15,750 bases of DNA from Acidobacteriota bacterium. Its GTDB lineage: Bacteria > Acidobacteriota > Terriglobia > Terriglobales > Acidobacteriaceae. Position numbers and translations under genes: made by a program. The notes under the pieces were generated by a model that worked only from the letters and a program-made list of their open reading frames with translations, had not been told where the DNA came from and did not search any database. The number at the start of each line of letters is the position of its first letter. The stretch's first letter is position 1. This document shows positions 7,276 through 14,368 of this stretch, one piece after another. The stretch covers positions 1 through 15,750 of the forward strand of contig QIAI01000014.1 of NCBI GenBank assembly GCA_003224995.1, read 5' to 3'.

Positions 7276-7280
7276 GAATT

Positions 7281-8519
7281 ATGAGAGACGTTGTGATCGT
7301 ATCGGCGGTTCGTACTCCTGTGGGACGGGCGTTCAAGGGCACGCTGCGCGCGACGCGTCCGGATGAATTGGCAGCGGTTGCGATCAAAGGTGCGCTGGAG
7401 CGCGTGCCCCAATTCGATCCAAAAGAAATTGAGGACGTCATTCTGGGCTGCGCTATGCCTGAAGGGGAGCAAGGCATGAACGTGGCGCGCATCGCGTCGT
7501 TGCGCGCGGGGCTTCCGGTGGAAGTGTCGGCGCTGACCATTAATCGCTTTTGCTCGTCAGGGCTGCAGGCGATCGCGATGGCGGCGGAACGCATCATGGT
7601 GGGCGGGGCGGAAGCCATCGTTGCCGGCGGAACGGAATCGATGTCGATGATTCCGATGGGCGGCAACAAAATTTCTCCTAATCCGTGGTTGGTGGAGCAC
7701 AATCCCGGAGCTTATCTCACGATGGGGTTGACTGCGGAGCGAGTGGGACAAAAATTTGGGATCACGCGCGAGCAGAGCGACGAGTTCTCGCTGCACAGCC
7801 ATCAGAAGGCGCTGGCGGCAATTCAGGCCGGCAAGTTTTCTGAGGAGAGCGTGCCGGTGCCGGTCAGTTTCACCGTGAATGGAAATGGATCGGGGTCGGA
7901 CGGGCGAGGGCCCTTCGACAAGCTCAGGGCAGGCAGCCCGTCGCTCCACGGACCGAAGCGACAGGAAATTTCTTTCAACGTCGATGAGGGCCCGCGCGCG
8001 GATACTTCGCTGGCGGCATTACTGGCCTTGAAGCCTGCGTTTCATGTGAAAGGCATCGTGACCGCGGGCAATTCTTCGCAGATGTCCGATGGGGCGGCGG
8101 CGGTGGTGGTCATGTCGGGCGAGCGGGCGAAAGCGCTGGGCTTGAAACCATTGGTGCGGTATGTCTCGTTTGCGACGGCCGGCTATACGCCGGAAGAGAT
8201 GGGACTGGGGCCGGTGTACGCGATTCCGAAAGCTTTGAAGCTGGCCGGACTTAAATTGTCGGACATCGATGTAATCGAACTCAATGAAGCGTTCGCGGCG
8301 CAGTCGCTGGCGGTGATCAAGGAGGCGGGACTGGATCCGTCGAAGGTCAACCCCAACGGCGGCGCGATTGCTTTAGGCCACCCCTTAGGATGTACCGGCG
8401 CGAAGCTGACGGCGACGATCATCCGAGAGCTTCAGCGGCGGAAGGGACGGTATGGGATGGTGACTATGTGCGTGGGCGGAGGGATGGGGGCCGCGGGGAT
8501 TTTTGAGAACGTGAATTAA
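7281..8519 (+). CDS. fadA: Acetyl-CoA acyltransferase (thiolase, FadA)
   Basis: A 412-residue thiolase catalysing the last step of beta-oxidation, cleavage of 3-ketoacyl-CoA by CoA to acetyl-CoA and a shortened acyl-CoA. The nucleophile Cys91 (NRFCSSG), His367 (GGAIALGHPLGCTGA) and Cys397 (MCVGGGMGA) are all present, as are NEAFAAQ and the VTAGNSSQMSDGAAA signature. Similar FadA proteins are about 390 residues. The excess maps to about residues 206-225, between VSFTVNGNG and the conserved DEGPRADTSL: a Gly/Pro-rich segment with PFDKLRAGSPS encoded by a REP-like palindrome inserted in frame. The site is in the loop domain, away from the catalytic residues, so the enzyme is probably active. The heptamer array gives the ribosome binding site. 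It works with the FadN-like gene upstream and the FadE gene downstream, all in the same direction. Confidence 0.93.
   Translation: MRDVVIVSAVRTPVGRAFKGTLRATRPDELAAVAIKGALERVPQFDPKEIEDVILGCAMPEGEQGMNVARIASLRAGLPVEVSALTINRFCSSGLQAIAMAAERIMVGGAEAIVAGGTESMSMIPMGGNKISPNPWLVEHNPGAYLTMGLTAERVGQKFGITREQSDEFSLHSHQKALAAIQAGKFSEESVPVPVSFTVNGNGSGSDGRGPFDKLRAGSPSLHGPKRQEISFNVDEGPRADTSLAALLALKPAFHVKGIVTAGNSSQMSDGAAAVVVMSGERAKALGLKPLVRYVSFATAGYTPEEMGLGPVYAIPKALKLAGLKLSDIDVIELNEAFAAQSLAVIKEAGLDPSKVNPNGGAIALGHPLGCTGAKLTATIIRELQRRKGRYGMVTMCVGGGMGAAGIFENVN
7899..7949 (+). repeat. REP-like nested palindrome inserted in frame in fadA
   Basis: Outer arms GACGGGC (7899-7905) and GCCCGTC (7936-7942) enclose an inner pair GCCCT (7910-7914) and AGGGC (7926-7930). 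It encodes the PFDKLRAGS peptide, which I recognise as the translation of a repeat common in many bacterial genomes. The outer arms and the trailing GCTCCAC are shared with the hairpin at 12854-12880. Confidence 0.7.
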
Positions 8520-8532
8520 CTGCAAGGGCTTT

Positions 8533-8575
8533 ACCACCAAGGACACGAAGAAATGCCACGAAGGTCACAAAGGTA
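8533..8575 (+). repeat. CACGAAGG-family repeat, two units
   Basis: ACCACCAAGGACACGAAG and GCCACGAAGGTCACAAAGG are tandem variants of the dispersed repeat, just after the fadA stop. An inverse unit follows at 8653-8666, before the GxxExxY gene. Confidence 0.55.
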
Positions 8576-8652
8576 ACTGCAAAGCGTCACAGACATCGTG
8601 GCAGTCTTGGTGATATCGAACATTTTGGGCGCACGCCTTTGTGTAGACTTTA

Positions 8653-9059
8653 GTGCCCTTCGTGGTGAAGATTTTTCATGGTAACGGCTCCAGTTTACAA
8701 GCTCACGGCACAAGAAGTCAGCCATGCGGTTATCACGGCAGCGATGCGGGTTCATAGCGAACTGGGCCCAGGTTTGCTCGAAAGCACGTATCAGGTTTGT
8801 CTTCAACACGAGCTCAAGAAGGCCGGTTGCGGGTCTGAGGCGCAGGTCTGTCTGCCCGTTTTTATGACGGCGTGAAGCTGGACTTGGGCTATCGCATCGA
8901 TCTTCTGGTGGAGGATCTGGTCGTCGTTGAACTGAAATCAATCGATGCCATCGCCCCTGTCCATCAGGCCCAAATCCTTTCGTACCTGAAGCTGAGTGGT
9001 AAATCACTGGGACTGCTTATAAACTTCAATGTTGCGGTGAAAGCAACCACTAAGGGCAC
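8653..9059. mobile_element. Inverted-repeat-flanked GxxExxY unit (candidate)
   Basis: GTGCCCTTCGTGGT (8653-8666) and ACCACTAAGGGCAC (9046-9059) are inverted repeats with 13 of 14 matching positions. They bracket nearly all of the GxxExxY reading frame, the right arm overlapping its 3' end. No target-site duplication was identified. Because the arms belong to a repeat family that is abundant here, chance flanking is possible; this is a hypothesis. Confidence 0.3.
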
Positions 9060-9117
9060 GAAGGTTTCACGAAGGCTTGATTTTCGGTTCTCCCTTCTTC
9101 TCCAGATCTGTGATTGA
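8678..9117 (+). pseudogene. GxxExxY family protein (PDDEXK_3), frameshifted
   Basis: Homologue of the GxxExxY family, a PD-(D/E)XK nuclease-like fold of unknown role often present in many copies per genome. The first frame (8678-8875) carries the helix HAVITAAMRVHSELGPG and the name-giving motif GLLESTY. At 8857-8862 a run of five T breaks the frame; six T would restore LPVFYDG and join to LDLGYRIDLLVEDLVVVELKSIDAIAPVHQAQ, which holds the Asp and the E-x-K of the nuclease core, followed by LINFNV. The family normally ends shortly after that motif in a GIKR-like sequence; here the end is replaced by codons made from the CACGAAGG repeat, reaching the stop at 9117. The stop is 18 bases before fadE. 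It is either a recent pseudogene, a homopolymer sequencing error, or a length-variable switch. The start ATG 8678 is the first in frame. Confidence 0.8.
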
Positions 9118-9135
9118 AAAAAGGATTCGGTTTAA

Positions 9136-10932
9136 ATGGCAACTACTGCAATGCCAAAGTCCAAGATCGCTGGTGGTTCTTTTCTTCTGGAAGAACGACA
9201 AACGTCCGAGGTTTTCACTCCCGAGGACTTTACCGAGCAGCACACGCTCATCGGCCAGACGACCGAAGAATTTGCCATTAACGAAATTCTTCCCAATGTT
9301 GAGCGCATCGAGCACAAGGAATTTCAGGTCACGCGCGACCTGTTGAAGAAGGCCGGGGAACTGGGCCTTTCGGGCGTGGAAATTCCAGAGGCTTATGGCG
9401 GGCTGGAGATGGACAAGGTCACGGCGGCCGTCATCGCCGACCATATCGCCAAGTACGCCGGCTTCGCCACCACCTGGGGCGGGCACTCGGGGATCGGGAC
9501 GTTGCCCATCGTCTATTTCGGAACGGAAGAGCAGAAGAAGAAGTACCTGCCGAAGCTCGCGTCTGGAGAAACGGTCGGAGCGTATGCACTTTCGGAAGCG
9601 ACTTCCGGTTCGGACGCGATGAACTGCCGCGCGCGCGCCAAACTCTCCGAGGATGGCAAGCACTACATCCTGAACGGCGAGAAGATGTGGATCACCAACG
9701 CCGGTTTCGCAGATCTGTTCACCGTGTTCGCCAAGATTGATGGCGAAAAGTTTTCCGCGTTTTTGGTGGAGCGCGGCTATCCCGGCTTTTCGGTGGGCGC
9801 GGAAGAACACAAGATGGGCATTCGTGGATCTTCGACCTGTCCGATTATTTTGAACGACTGCAAGGTCCCCGTCGAAAATCTGCTCGGTGAAATCGGCAAG
9901 GGACACGTGATCGCCTTCAACATTCTGAACATCGGGCGCTTCAAGCTGGGCGCGATGTGCGTAGGCGGCGCGCGGGTTTCCCTGGAGAACGCGATCGGGT
10001 ATGCCAAGCAACGAAAGGCGTTCCAAAAGGTGATCGCCGACTTCGGGCTGATCCGCGAAAAGATCGCCAATATGGCCGCGCTGATTTATGTCGGCGAATC
10101 GCTGGTCTATCGCACGGTCGGGATGATGGACGCAGCGCTCAGCGAAGTGGATAAATCGTCGGCGGATGCGTTGAAAGAGACCCGCAAGGCCATCGAGGAA
10201 TACGCGGTGGAGTGCTCGATCATCAAAGTGTGGGGCTCGGAGATGATTGACTACGTGGTCGACGAGACCATGCAGGTCTATGCCGGCTACGGCTTCGTCG
10301 AGGAATACCCGGCGGAACGGGCCTACCGGGATGCTCGCATCAACCGCATTTTTGAGGGCACGAACGAAATTAACCGGCTGATTATTACCGGCTTCCTGCT
10401 GAAGCGTGCGATGAGCGGGCAGCTGGCGCTCATGCCGGCGATCAAGAAGCTGATGGATGAAGTGTTGTCGGGGCCGAGCGGCGGGGATGACATCGAAGGC
10501 GCTCTGGCGGAAGAACGAAAACTGGTGGCGCAGGCCAAGAAACTCGGGCTTTTTGCAGCCGGGGCGGCCACGCAGAAATACATGCAGGCGATCCAAGACC
10601 AGCAGGAAGTGATGGGCGCGATCGCTGACATGACGATTGAAACCTACGCGATGGAGTCGGCGGTGCTGCGCGCGCAGAAACTGGTAGAGGCCAAGGGCGA
10701 GCAGCAAGCGGCGCTGGCGATCGCGATGACTCGCGTGTACTTGACACAAGCGATGGAAAAGATCGAAGCGGCGGCCAAGCGCGTGATTGCGGCGGTGGCT
10801 GAGGGCGACATGCTGCGCACGCAACTGGCAATTTTACGGCGGCTGGCGAAATATGAGCCGTTCAACACCATTGCGCTGCGGCAGCAGATTGCGCAGCGGG
10901 CGATTGAGGTGGGGAAATACTCTCTGACATAG
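9136..10932 (+). CDS. fadE: Acyl-CoA dehydrogenase (FadE type)
   Basis: A 598-residue FAD-dependent enzyme that introduces the 2,3-double bond into acyl-CoA, the first step of beta-oxidation. The order is an N-terminal helical domain with GLSGVEIPEAYGG (about residue 80), the middle beta domain with YALSEATSGSDA and WITNAGFADLFTVFA, the C-terminal helical domain with YAGYGFVEEYPAERAYRDARINRIFEGTNEINR including catalytic Glu407, and an extra C-terminal helical region of about 180 residues. The extension puts it in the long group with Bacillus FadE and mitochondrial VLCAD, not the 380-residue short form. AAGGA lies about 10 bases before the ATG at 9136. The electron acceptor would be an ETF, not encoded here. 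It follows fadA after the GxxExxY gene, matching the order of fadNAE operons. Confidence 0.94.
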   Translation: MATTAMPKSKIAGGSFLLEERQTSEVFTPEDFTEQHTLIGQTTEEFAINEILPNVERIEHKEFQVTRDLLKKAGELGLSGVEIPEAYGGLEMDKVTAAVIADHIAKYAGFATTWGGHSGIGTLPIVYFGTEEQKKKYLPKLASGETVGAYALSEATSGSDAMNCRARAKLSEDGKHYILNGEKMWITNAGFADLFTVFAKIDGEKFSAFLVERGYPGFSVGAEEHKMGIRGSSTCPIILNDCKVPVENLLGEIGKGHVIAFNILNIGRFKLGAMCVGGARVSLENAIGYAKQRKAFQKVIADFGLIREKIANMAALIYVGESLVYRTVGMMDAALSEVDKSSADALKETRKAIEEYAVECSIIKVWGSEMIDYVVDETMQVYAGYGFVEEYPAERAYRDARINRIFEGTNEINRLIITGFLLKRAMSGQLALMPAIKKLMDEVLSGPSGGDDIEGALAEERKLVAQAKKLGLFAAGAATQKYMQAIQDQQEVMGAIADMTIETYAMESAVLRAQKLVEAKGEQQAALAIAMTRVYLTQAMEKIEAAAKRVIAAVAEGDMLRTQLAILRRLAKYEPFNTIALRQQIAQRAIEVGKYSLT

Positions 10933-10952
10933 TCTCAAAGAAAAACAAAGCT

Positions 10953-11039
10953 CAACCACAGAGGACACAAAGGCACACGAAGGAAGTGAGAAGCCCTTCA
11001 TGTGACTTCGTGTCCCTTGTGGTTGGGTTTGTCTTTTTC
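10953..11039 (+). terminator. Hairpin from CACGAAG-type repeat after fadE, likely terminator
   Basis: CAACCACA (10953-10960) pairs with TGTGGTTG (11018-11025), and inside it ACACGAAG (10975-10982) pairs with CTTCGTGT (11006-11013). A T-rich stretch follows (GTCTTTTTCT, to 11040). It begins 20 bases after the fadE stop. A further unit, CACAAAGAGCGCAAAGGACACGAA, without an inverse partner, lies at 11065-11088. Confidence 0.5.
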
Positions 11040-11152
11040 TGCGAATTCGAGCCGGAAATTTAATCACAAAGAGCGCAAAGGACACGAATTGAACTCTGAC
11101 CTGCCAGCTGGTGACCGTTATCACTGAGGGATACTTGCCGACGACCTAGATT

Positions 11153-12637
11153 TTGAGAGTGGCAGAATCAGCAGGTTCGGCAAGCTCGGCATTCGGCAGG
11201 GTCGGCCGGCGCTTCTCATTCCTCGACGCCCTAACCTGGGGTATCACGGCTGTCATTGGAATTTCCTACTTCTTCGGTATCACGCTGGGACACGTATTCG
11301 TGCAGGATGATTTTGCGGCCTACGTGATGCACGCGGCGAACCTGGTGGAGGGGCGCCCGTATTCGGCGATTCACTACGTTCCTAATACTCAAGCTCCCTG
11401 GGTAAGTCCGGCGAACGGCTATCCCCCCGTGTACCCGTTGCTGCTGGCGCCGGTGTATTGGCGGCTGGGCATGGATCTGCTTGCGATGAAGATCATGACT
11501 GTCGGCACGTTTGTGATTTTTCTGGCTGCGTGTGCGCTCTGGGTCAAGCCGCTGGTTTCTTCTGGGTTGCGTGTGATCGTGGTGGGGCTGGTGGGACTGA
11601 GTCCGGCATTCTGGAGTTACCGGGATCTGATTTCTTCGGAATTCCCTTACCTGATGTTTTCTTTTCTCGCCCTACTGGCCATCCGCAGGGGTCCGAGTGT
11701 GGTCCAAAGATGGCCGCAGGTGGGCTGGGCCCTACTGGCGGCCTTGCTGCTGTATGCCTGCTACGGCACGCGGACGATCGGAATTGCGTTGTGCGGTGCG
11801 CTGATCGCCGCGGAGTTGTTGAGTTTGCGGAAGCCCACGCGCTTCCTGATGCTTGTGCTCGGAGTTGTGGCAGGCTTGGTAATCCTGCAGTCGGTGCTGC
11901 TCACCTCGCCTACGGGCTACGCGGCGGTTGCGCATTTCTCGGTGCGATCGATGCTCGAAAATGCGGTGGGCTATGCCAAGTCGCTATCGCATGCCTGGGA
12001 GAACGGATTCAGCAAGGCAGCGCACGTTGGGCTGACCGCGTTCTGGAAACGCATCCGCGAGGGCGCGCTGGAAGCCTTCTATCTTGTGATCTACATGGCG
12101 ATCCTGTTGGCTTGGGGCGCTCAGATGGGCATTCGAGGGCTGATTCCGGTGCTTCCCATCTATCTCACCTATGTGGTGCTGGGAATCGCGGAGACGGTGG
12201 AGGCTTGGCGAGTACAGAGGGCACGCGCGTTGGTCGCAATTGTGGCAGTCTGTGTGGCTTTGAGTTACTTAGGGGGACTGCGGCAACGGGCGTGGCAGTT
12301 ATCGATGGCCAATGTGAACGATGCGTCGGCGCAGGAACTGTTTGCGTTTTTGCGGGCGCAGACACAGCCTTCGGATTTGTTGCTGTTTTCGAAGCCGCGC
12401 TCGATTGCACTTTTTTCGGCCCGGGCAACGGCGAGCCTGGACGCTCAAGAATCAGCGAGCGAGTCGGCCCGCTTCCTACGGGAACACGAAGTTCGCTTCG
12501 TGATTCAGACGTCCTGGAATCCGCCGTCTTATGCGCAGCTGCTAGCGACGGATGGCGCGCAGTTTGCCGAGGTGTTCCGGAATCGTGATTTCCAGGTGTT
12601 CCGGGTTCACTCGGAGGTGGTGGCGGCGGGGCAATGA
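11153..12637 (+). CDS. Polytopic GT-C-type glycosyltransferase (PMT/GT39-like)
   Basis: A 494-residue membrane protein with a first helix at about residues 26-48 and roughly eight more hydrophobic segments up to about 375, then a soluble C-terminal part. The long extracytoplasmic loop after helix 1 contains QDDFAAYVMHAANLVEGRPYS and NGYPPVYPLLLAPVYW, the layout and acidic pair seen in lipid-phosphate-sugar dependent GT-C enzymes such as ArnT or protein mannosyltransferases. Such enzymes transfer a sugar from a polyprenyl phosphate on the outer face of the membrane. Acceptor and donor cannot be read, and similarity beyond the first loop is weak, so the call is at superfamily level. The start is TTG 11153 or GTG 11159; no clear ribosome binding site separates them. 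The next gene is a secreted glycosidase but is 317 bases away behind repeats, so a functional link is not shown. Confidence 0.7.
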   Translation: MRVAESAGSASSAFGRVGRRFSFLDALTWGITAVIGISYFFGITLGHVFVQDDFAAYVMHAANLVEGRPYSAIHYVPNTQAPWVSPANGYPPVYPLLLAPVYWRLGMDLLAMKIMTVGTFVIFLAACALWVKPLVSSGLRVIVVGLVGLSPAFWSYRDLISSEFPYLMFSFLALLAIRRGPSVVQRWPQVGWALLAALLLYACYGTRTIGIALCGALIAAELLSLRKPTRFLMLVLGVVAGLVILQSVLLTSPTGYAAVAHFSVRSMLENAVGYAKSLSHAWENGFSKAAHVGLTAFWKRIREGALEAFYLVIYMAILLAWGAQMGIRGLIPVLPIYLTYVVLGIAETVEAWRVQRARALVAIVAVCVALSYLGGLRQRAWQLSMANVNDASAQELFAFLRAQTQPSDLLLFSKPRSIALFSARATASLDAQESASESARFLREHEVRFVIQTSWNPPSYAQLLATDGAQFAEVFRNRDFQVFRVHSEVVAAGQ

Positions 12638-12730
12638 TCTTGTTGGGGTTGACGCGGGCACCACACGAACGATTTCTGTTTTCACATTACGTAAACGACT
12701 TCTCCTTGGCAGCGTTCTTCAAGTCTTAAA

Positions 12731-12770
12731 TCGCGGAGCACGCAGAGAGGTCGCGGAGGACGCAGAGATA
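12731..12770 (+). repeat. 20-bp tandem duplication, TCGCGGAGNACGCAGAGA
   Basis: Two adjacent 20-base units (12731-12750 and 12751-12770) match at 18 of 20 positions. The motif resembles another common intergenic repeat (CTCTGCGTCCTCCGCGA on the other strand) but differs from the CACGAAGG family. Confidence 0.65.
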
Positions 12771-12853
12771 GGCAGAACAGTTAAAACCTAGACAACAAAC
12801 CTGGGTAGAATCGCGTTCGGTTGGGCGATTTCTGTTTGGGGAACTCCAAAAAA

Positions 12854-12873
12854 GACGGGCGGAGACGCCCGTC
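12854..12873 (-). terminator. GAGA-loop hairpin, terminator-like on the minus strand
   Basis: GACGGGCG (12854-12861) and CGCCCGTC (12866-12873) pair perfectly around GAGA. Six A precede it on the plus strand, so read on the minus strand it is a GC stem followed by six T, an ideal intrinsic terminator. No minus-strand gene leads into it, so it may block antisense transcription or simply be a copy of the repeat seen inside fadA. Confidence 0.5.
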
Positions 12874-12954
12874 GCTCCACTGTCGCAATTATGGTGTGCT
12901 TGGACGCTTCTACTCGTCTCTGATACAACTTTCACTGCCTTCGGAGGCCGATCA

Positions 12955-14169
12955 ATGAAGCTCGCGATGAAGTTCGTGCTCGCCTTTTTCACCCTGCTGC
13001 TTTCCGCGCCACTCTGGGCACAGAACCCGGCGCAGAACACTGCGCCCTCGGCCAAGCTCGCGCTTACGCCTCCCATGGGATGGAACAGCTGGAACAAGTT
13101 CGGGTGCAACGTCAGCGAGGACATGATCAAGGGCATGGCCGACGCCATGGTGAAGTCGGGCATGAAGGACGCCGGCTACCAATACGTGGTCATCGACGAT
13201 TGCTGGCAGGTTTCACGCGACAAGGATGCCAACATTGTGGCCGATCCGCAGCGCTTTCCTTCCGGCATCAAGGCCCTAGCTGATTACGTGCACTCGCTGG
13301 GATTGAAGTTCGGCATCTACTCGGACGCGGGTTCGAAGACCTGCGCGGGACGGCCGGGTGGACTGGGCCATGAGTATCAGGACGCGCTCAAATATGCGTC
13401 CTGGGGAGTGGATTATCTGAAGTACGACTGGTGTAACACCACCACGCAGGATGCCCGCGCGTCTTATGCCAACATGCGCAATGCGCTCGACTCCGCGGGG
13501 CGGCCCATCGTACTCAGCCTCTGCGAGTGGGGAACGGCAAAGCCCTGGCTGTGGGGGAAAGAAGTGGGCGGTAACTTGTGGCGCACGACGGGCGACATTC
13601 AGGACCGCTGGTCCGGAAAGAAAGAGTGGAACCCGGGCAATTGCTGCAGTTATGGCGTGGTCGACATCATCGACGCGGAAGACGCGATTTATTCCTACGC
13701 CGGCCCGGGACATTGGAACGATCCGGACATGCTCGAAGTGGGCAATGGCGGCATGACCACGACGGAATATCGTTCGCACTTCAGCTTCTGGGCGCTGCTG
13801 GCGGCGCCGCTGATCGCGGGCAACGATCTGCGCGACATGAATCCGGAGATTCACGACATCCTCACCAACAAGGAGGTCATCGCCATTGATCAGGATCCGC
13901 TGGGGCAGCAGGGACGGCGGGTCTGGAAGGATGGCGATGTAGAAGTCTGGGCGAAAGCTCTCGCGGGTGGCGGACGGGCGGTGATTCTGTTCAATCGCGG
14001 CGAGACGGACAGGCAGATTACGGCGAAGTGGACCGATCTGGATTATCCGGAGTCGATGGCAGCTTCGGTGCGGGATTTGTGGGCAAAGAAGGATCTGGGT
14101 AAGTCTACGGGGAAGTTCTCGGCCTCGGTAGCGGGGCATGGGGTGGTCATGGTACGGGTGGGGCCTTAG
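12955..14169 (+). CDS. Secreted alpha-galactosidase, GH27
   Basis: A 404-residue glycoside hydrolase releasing terminal alpha-galactose from oligosaccharides or plant galactomannans by a retaining mechanism. A signal peptide is clear (MKLAMKF, hydrophobic core, LWAQ at about 20-23). The family opening TPPMGWNSWN follows at about residue 40. The nucleophile is Asp158 in YLKYDWC, and the acid/base is Asp214 in the R-x-x-x-D motif WRTTGDI, matching Arg227 and Asp231 of human alpha-galactosidase A. GPGHWNDPDMLEVGNGG, FWALLAAPLIAGNDLR and VIAIDQDPLGQQG are diagnostic. From about 325 the C-terminal beta-sandwich follows. GGAGG about 10 bases before the ATG supports the start. No binding module is attached. 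It is likely active in the periplasm or outside, fitting a soil organism feeding on plant polymer. No transporter lies beside it. Confidence 0.96.
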   Translation: MKLAMKFVLAFFTLLLSAPLWAQNPAQNTAPSAKLALTPPMGWNSWNKFGCNVSEDMIKGMADAMVKSGMKDAGYQYVVIDDCWQVSRDKDANIVADPQRFPSGIKALADYVHSLGLKFGIYSDAGSKTCAGRPGGLGHEYQDALKYASWGVDYLKYDWCNTTTQDARASYANMRNALDSAGRPIVLSLCEWGTAKPWLWGKEVGGNLWRTTGDIQDRWSGKKEWNPGNCCSYGVVDIIDAEDAIYSYAGPGHWNDPDMLEVGNGGMTTTEYRSHFSFWALLAAPLIAGNDLRDMNPEIHDILTNKEVIAIDQDPLGQQGRRVWKDGDVEVWAKALAGGGRAVILFNRGETDRQITAKWTDLDYPESMAASVRDLWAKKDLGKSTGKFSASVAGHGVVMVRVGP

Positions 14170-14309
14170 CGTCAACCCAAGCAGGAACAGGCGATTCCCG
14201 TCCATCGAGAGTCCAGAAACCGAGAGTTGCGGGGTCCCCACTTTGATACCGGTCGCTATCTGGCGCGAATACCGCAGTAACCTTCGTGATCTGGGGTGCA
14301 CACTTTATG

Positions 14310-14337
14310 TTGCACTTTCACACTCATGCAATATTTT
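14310..14337 (+). promoter_or_regulatory. Weak promoter candidate for the second NUDIX gene
   Basis: TTGCAC (14310-14315) and TATTTT (14332-14337) are 16 bases apart in the only AT-rich stretch between the alpha-galactosidase and the NUDIX gene. The match to sigma70 is partial (three and four of six). Confidence 0.25.
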
Positions 14338-14368
14338 GTTTGTATGCTGGGAAAGGGAGATTAAGCCG

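Larger units (their letters stand above)
6800..7280. other. 481-base gene-free region holding parS and repeats
   Basis: This is the largest space without a credible gene. It lies between a minus-strand gene and fadA. It contains the parS palindrome (6922-6937), an adjoining small inverted repeat (6938-6952), a diverged 28-bp repeat copy (7119-7146), an A-rich purine stretch around 7013-7060 and the heptamer array before fadA. Open frames starting at parS (GTG TTC CAC GTG) are a by-product of the palindrome. I see no tRNA and no exact DnaA box (TTATCCACA on either strand). Confidence 0.6.
12638..12954. other. 317-base intergenic region with tandem duplication and hairpin
   Basis: No gene is visible between the glycosyltransferase and the alpha-galactosidase. 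The region holds a 20-bp tandem duplication (12731-12770) and a tetraloop hairpin (12854-12873). No promoter for the downstream gene was recognised with confidence. Confidence 0.5.

Noticed and set aside
9067..10824. 585-codon minus-strand frame opposite fadE
   Set aside because: GC-rich codon bias of fadE keeps the opposite strand open; the composition (His, Arg, Gln and Phe rich) is not protein-like and fadE is unambiguous.
5772..11090. CRISPR-like interpretation of the repeated CACGAAGG units
   Set aside because: The units are degenerate, irregularly spaced, in both orientations, and no cas gene is present.
11458..12588. 376-codon plus-strand frame overlapping the membrane glycosyltransferase
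   Set aside because: Cys-, Gly- and Arg-rich shadow in another frame; the overlapping frame has regular hydrophobic helices and a GT-C-like first loop.
13276..14301. 341-codon minus-strand frame opposite the alpha-galactosidase
   Set aside because: Arg/Pro/Ile-rich shadow; the plus strand encodes an intact GH27 enzyme.
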